DNA from: Synechococcales cyanobacterium PMM_0085
GTDB lineage: Bacteria > Cyanobacteriota > Cyanobacteriia > Elainellales > Elainellaceae
Assembly: GCA_949127705.1 (NCBI GenBank)
Contig: CASBQJ010000047.1
Span: 1-8,640 of the forward strand
DNA: 8,640 bases
Reading direction: 5' to 3'
The translations under genes and the position numbers were made by a program. Below, one piece after another: positions 6,248 through 8,640 of the stretch (positions within the stretch are counted from its first letter, which is position 1; every line of letters begins with the position of its first letter). The notes under the pieces are model-generated. The model searched no databases. It saw nothing but the letters and a program-made list of their open reading frames with translations, and was not told the origin of the DNA.

Positions 6248-6287
6248 AAGGATGTAATTCATCCTTCATCCTTCCCCCTTCCTCCTG
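6248..6287 (+). repeat. Heptamer tandem repeat with small hairpin in the urtA-urtB spacer
   Basis: Four consecutive 7-bp units CATCCTT, CATCCTT, CCCCCTT and CCTCCTG run from 6260 to 6287, degenerating to the right. The first unit also pairs with AAGGATG (6248-6254) across the loop TAATT, giving a perfect 7-bp stem. Heptameric short tandem repeats are a known feature of filamentous cyanobacterial genomes. Confidence 0.5.
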
Positions 6288-6293
6288 CCTAAA

Positions 6294-6331
6294 GGGGATC
6301 TGAGGTTTGGTGTTGCCAGCCTCTGATCCCC
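6294..6331 (+). terminator. Strong hairpin between urtA and urtB, possible attenuator or mRNA stabiliser
   Basis: GGGGATCTGAGG (6294-6305) pairs with CCTCTGATCCCC (6320-6331), 11 of 12 pairs, around a 14-nt loop. Only CCTTT follows, so it is a poor intrinsic terminator. More likely it protects the urtA 3' end or causes partial termination, giving more binding protein than permease. The whole urtA-urtB spacer is 204 bp. Confidence 0.45.
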
Positions 6332-6400
6332 TCCTTTGTAAAGTGTTGAGGTAGGGCGTTGGCGTGATGTTCTGGCGCTGTTGACTATTCGCGTTGAAAT

Positions 6401-6406
6401 AGGAGA
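6401..6406 (+). promoter_or_regulatory. Shine-Dalgarno that fixes the TTG start of urtB
   Basis: AGGAGA lies 7 nt (counted from GGAG) before TTG 6413. There is no ATG or GTG in a better position at this end of the frame, and the protein from this TTG begins with the expected UrtB N-terminus. Confidence 0.7.
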
Positions 6407-6412
6407 AAGCGG

Positions 6413-7570
6413 TTGTTCGCAAGTATTTTAGATGGCATCTTCAATGGGCTGAGCATCGGTTCCATCTTGCTGCTGGCCGCATTAGGATTGGCGATCGTAT
6501 TTGGGCTGATGGGCGTCATCAACATGGCTCACGGTGAGCTAATGATGCTGGGGGCATACACCACCGTTGTGGTGCAAAATGCCTTCAAAGGCATTGGTGG
6601 CCCCTTATTTGAGCTTTATATCTTTTTTGCCCTAATTGCGGCGTTTTTGGTGGCAGCCCTGGTGGGGCTAGCGCTAGAGCGTGGGGTGATTCGTTATTTG
6701 TATGGACGACCGCTAGAAACCTTACTGGCCACCTGGGGCGTCAGCTTGATTTTGCAACAGTTTGTGCGAAGTGTCAGCTGGGTTATGGTCTTTGGGCTGA
6801 TTTTGTTTTCGCTATTGTTCTTTGGCGGACAGTGGTTGCTGAAACGCCGTGCCGATTTTGAGTCGGTGCAGAAATGGATTGTGGCGGCGCTGCTACCGCT
6901 TTCGATCGGCATTTCGCTAGCGGCGAGCGCATTCCTCGGCCAAACGTATAAGCTGGCGGTCACGAAGCCATGGTTTGGTGCCCAAAATCAGGACGTGACG
7001 GCTCCATCTTGGCTGCGGGGTGGGATTCCGATTGGTAATTTTCAGCTGCCTTCGACGCGGCTGTTCATTATGATTCTGACGATTTGCTGTGTGGCCGGTG
7101 TTTACTGGTTCCTCAATCGGACTAAGTGGGGTTTGCGGATTCGAGCGGTCACGCAGAACCGGAATATGAGTGCCTGTTTGGGGATCCCAACGCGCAAAGT
7201 GGACGCGATTACGTTTGCGATCGGGTCTGGACTGGCTGGAGTAGCGGGCTGTGGTTTGAGTTTACTGGGTTCTGTTGGCCCCAACACGGGTCAAAACTAC
7301 ATCGTCAATACGTTCATGGTGGTGGTGGTAGGCGGTGTTGGTAAGTTGGTCGGAACTGTGGTCGGGGCAATGGCAATTGGTATCGCGGACTACGTCATCG
7401 GGACGGGGATTCTTGGAAACTTAACCAATAACCCTGCTCTGAAGGAAGTCTTTGCCTTTTTTGCCACAACCAGTATGGCAAAAGTGCTGGTTTTCGCCTT
7501 GATTATTCTGTTTCTTCAATTCCGTCCGGCTGGTCTGTTTCCGCAAAAGGGGCGGACGGTGGACGCGTAG
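6413..7570 (+). CDS. urtB: UrtB, urea ABC transporter permease
   Basis: The 385-residue inner-membrane protein is one half of the urea channel, pairing with UrtC and driven by UrtD/UrtE. It belongs to the LivH-type branched-chain amino-acid permease family. The N-terminus MFASILDGIFNGLSIGSILL and the following GLAIVFGLMGVINMAHGELMMLGAY are characteristic. Roughly eight to ten hydrophobic segments are seen. It is longer than LivH (about 300) mainly because of an extra hydrophobic region at about 123-180, which I recall as typical of UrtB. The cytosolic coupling loop, equivalent to the EAA motif, is at about 243-275 (IRAVTQNRNMSACLGIP..., then FAIGSGLAGVAG). It ends with QFRPAGLFPQKGR, also family-typical. 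The start is TTG with a good Shine-Dalgarno. It is the second gene of the operon; urtC follows after 112 bp. Confidence 0.95.
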   Translation: MFASILDGIFNGLSIGSILLLAALGLAIVFGLMGVINMAHGELMMLGAYTTVVVQNAFKGIGGPLFELYIFFALIAAFLVAALVGLALERGVIRYLYGRPLETLLATWGVSLILQQFVRSVSWVMVFGLILFSLLFFGGQWLLKRRADFESVQKWIVAALLPLSIGISLAASAFLGQTYKLAVTKPWFGAQNQDVTAPSWLRGGIPIGNFQLPSTRLFIMILTICCVAGVYWFLNRTKWGLRIRAVTQNRNMSACLGIPTRKVDAITFAIGSGLAGVAGCGLSLLGSVGPNTGQNYIVNTFMVVVVGGVGKLVGTVVGAMAIGIADYVIGTGILGNLTNNPALKEVFAFFATTSMAKVLVFALIILFLQFRPAGLFPQKGRTVDA

Positions 7571-7581
7571 GAGAGGAGACG

Positions 7582-7609
7582 TTTTGGGTTTTGGGTTTTG
7601 AGTTTTGAG
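7582..7609 (+). repeat. Heptamer tandem repeat TTTTGGG/TTTTGAG in the urtB-urtC spacer
   Basis: Four 7-bp units occupy the spacer: TTTTGGG twice, then TTTTGAG twice, in an exact 7-bp period. This is a short tandemly repeated repetitive sequence of the heptamer type known from cyanobacteria. It starts 12 bp after the urtB stop codon. Confidence 0.75.
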
Positions 7610-7682
7610 TCTAAAGCTACAGAGGGTTTGAACCTGCGGGTTTGGGGTTTGACGGGAGTTAGTTGTTTAGTGGGCGTGGCGC

Positions 7683-8640
7683 ATGACGGTTCAAGCGGCG
7701 GGTGGACGGCAAGGTCTGGATTGGTTGAGGCGGCGATCGCTGCTAATGGAAGTGGGCATTGTGGCGCTAGTTGCCCTGTTTCTGATGTTTATTGTGCCGC
7801 TGTTGTTGTCGGGCTTTCGGCTCAACTTGATGGGACGATTTCTGGCGCTGGCGATCGCGGCCTTAGGGATTGATTTGATTTGGGGCTTTACGGGGCTGCT
7901 GAGTCTGGGGCACGGGGTGTTTTTTGCCCTGGGTGGCTATGCGCTGGCGATGCACATGAAGCTGCAAATTCCGGCGACCGCTAGCTCTCAGCTACCAGAG
8001 TTTATGGATCTGTACGGGGTGACAGAACTACCCTGGTTATGGAGACCGTTCGATTCGTTCCCGTTTGCGGCGATCGCCCTGATGCTAATTCCAGGGCTGC
8101 TGGCGGGGGTGCTGGGCTATCTGGTGTTCCGCAGCCGGATTCGCGGGGTCTACTTTTCGATTTTGACCCAGGCGATGACCATCATCTTTTTCAACTTCTT
8201 CAACGGCCAACAGAAGCTCATCAACGGCACCAATGGGTTAACCGACTTCAAAACCATCTTGGGGGCAACAGTTAGCGATGCCGGTACCCAGCGATCGATC
8301 TACCTAGCCACAATTTTGCTGCTAGTGGCCGCCTACGCCGTGTGCCGTTGGCTGACCAGCGGTCGATTTGGCCGATTGCTGATGGCGCTGCGCGATGACG
8401 AAAGTCGAGCTAGGTTCACAGGTTACAACCCCACTGGGTTCAAAGTGCTGGTGTTTGCCATTTCCGGTGCCTTGGCGGGTCTAGCCGGCGCGATGTTTAC
8501 GCTGCAATCGGGCATTATTTCGCCCAAAGCGATGGACATTGCTTTCTCGATTGAGATGGTGATTTGGGTGGCGGTTGGCGGTCGAGCCACGCTGGTGGGA
8601 GCAGTCTTAGGGGCGCTAGTCGTCAACTTTGGCAAAAGCC
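7683..8640 (+). CDS. urtC: UrtC, urea ABC transporter permease (3' end cut by window edge)
   Basis: An open frame of 319 codons runs from ATG 7683 past the right edge. It is the LivM-type partner of UrtB in the inner membrane. Recognisable parts: a short cytosolic N-terminus (MTVQAAGGRQGLDWLRRRS), a first helix at about 23-42, LALAIAALGIDLIWGFTGLL with the LSLGHGVFFALGGYALAMH signature of LivM/UrtC, RSRIRGVYFSILTQAMTIIF, NGTNGLTDF, and the EAA-like coupling loop ALRDDESRARFTGYNPTGFK (from residue 235) followed by AISGALAGLAGAM. Family members are about 370-390 residues, so some 60 are missing. The start is firm on the upstream side: an in-frame TAG lies at 7668-7670, with no start codon between it and this ATG. 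No strong Shine-Dalgarno is visible, so translation may be weak or coupled. urtD and urtE are expected downstream. Confidence 0.94.
   Translation, partial: MTVQAAGGRQGLDWLRRRSLLMEVGIVALVALFLMFIVPLLLSGFRLNLMGRFLALAIAALGIDLIWGFTGLLSLGHGVFFALGGYALAMHMKLQIPATASSQLPEFMDLYGVTELPWLWRPFDSFPFAAIALMLIPGLLAGVLGYLVFRSRIRGVYFSILTQAMTIIFFNFFNGQQKLINGTNGLTDFKTILGATVSDAGTQRSIYLATILLLVAAYAVCRWLTSGRFGRLLMALRDDESRARFTGYNPTGFKVLVFAISGALAGLAGAMFTLQSGIISPKAMDIAFSIEMVIWVAVGGRATLVGAVLGALVVNFGKS

Larger units (their letters stand above)
670..8077. repeat. Dispersed HIP1 octamers (11 copies of GCGATCGC)
   Basis: Exact GCGATCGC begins at 670, 1013, 1391, 1820, 2671, 2896, 3429, 3684, 7733, 7851 and 8070. This highly iterated palindrome is the hallmark of many cyanobacterial genomes. 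All copies lie inside genes here. None occurs between 3691 and 7733, which covers most of the TAXI gene and all of urtA and urtB, although the inner hexamer CGATCG is present there. Confidence 0.9.

Noticed and set aside
7598..7873. Plus-strand open frame of 91 codons overlapping the start of urtC
   Set aside because: It begins inside the heptamer repeat and runs out of frame through the certain urtC coding sequence; its composition is not protein-like.
1..8640. CRISPR arrays, tRNA or rRNA genes, insertion sequences and phage genes
   Set aside because: No spaced long repeats, tRNA-like folds, transposase motifs or phage proteins were seen.

Overview
The window looks like cyanobacterial chromosome. 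Eleven copies of the cyanobacterial HIP1 octamer GCGATCGC are present, short heptamer tandem repeats lie between genes, and the gene content (a narM-type protein, urtABC with cyanobacterial-type leader sequences) fits that group. GC content is moderate. A Leptolyngbya/Nodosilinea-like or related filamentous lineage is plausible, but the genus cannot be fixed from the sequence alone.

Layout, left to right. (1) Positions 1-2283, minus strand: most of a class A penicillin-binding protein (bifunctional peptidoglycan synthase), starting at GTG with a strong Shine-Dalgarno and running off the left edge before its stop. (2) 2284-2658: a spacer with no intact gene. It holds two degenerate minus-strand coding fragments, one GTA-N8-TAC motif and small palindromes. 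(3) 2659-3129, minus strand: narM, the nitrate-reductase-associated protein. (4) 3130-3380: a divergent, repeat-rich control region with three 8-bp tandem units, two AT-rich palindromes, an 8-bp-stem hairpin and an 11-bp direct repeat. (5) 3381-4688, plus strand: a TAXI-family substrate-binding protein with membrane segments at both ends and a C-terminal cytosolic module; no TRAP permease is in view. (6) 4689-4873: an intergenic region with a near-canonical NtcA-activated promoter for urtA. (7) 4874-6208 urtA, 6413-7570 urtB and 7683 to the right edge urtC (incomplete): the periplasmic binding protein and two permeases of the high-affinity urea ABC transporter. The ATPases urtD and urtE are expected just beyond the right edge.

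The right two thirds is nitrogen-themed. NarM supports nitrate reduction and UrtABC imports urea. The urtA promoter has the architecture of a gene activated by the global nitrogen regulator NtcA. The TAXI protein sits between them and may bind a small organic acid or amino acid, but its ligand and partners are not shown by the sequence. The urt spacers are unusually long (204 and 112 bp) and both carry heptamer repeats; the first also carries a strong hairpin that could set the UrtA-to-permease expression ratio. No RNA genes, CRISPR arrays, insertion sequences or phage genes were seen. Most of the window is conventional. The least explained parts are the TAXI protein and its repeat-rich upstream region.
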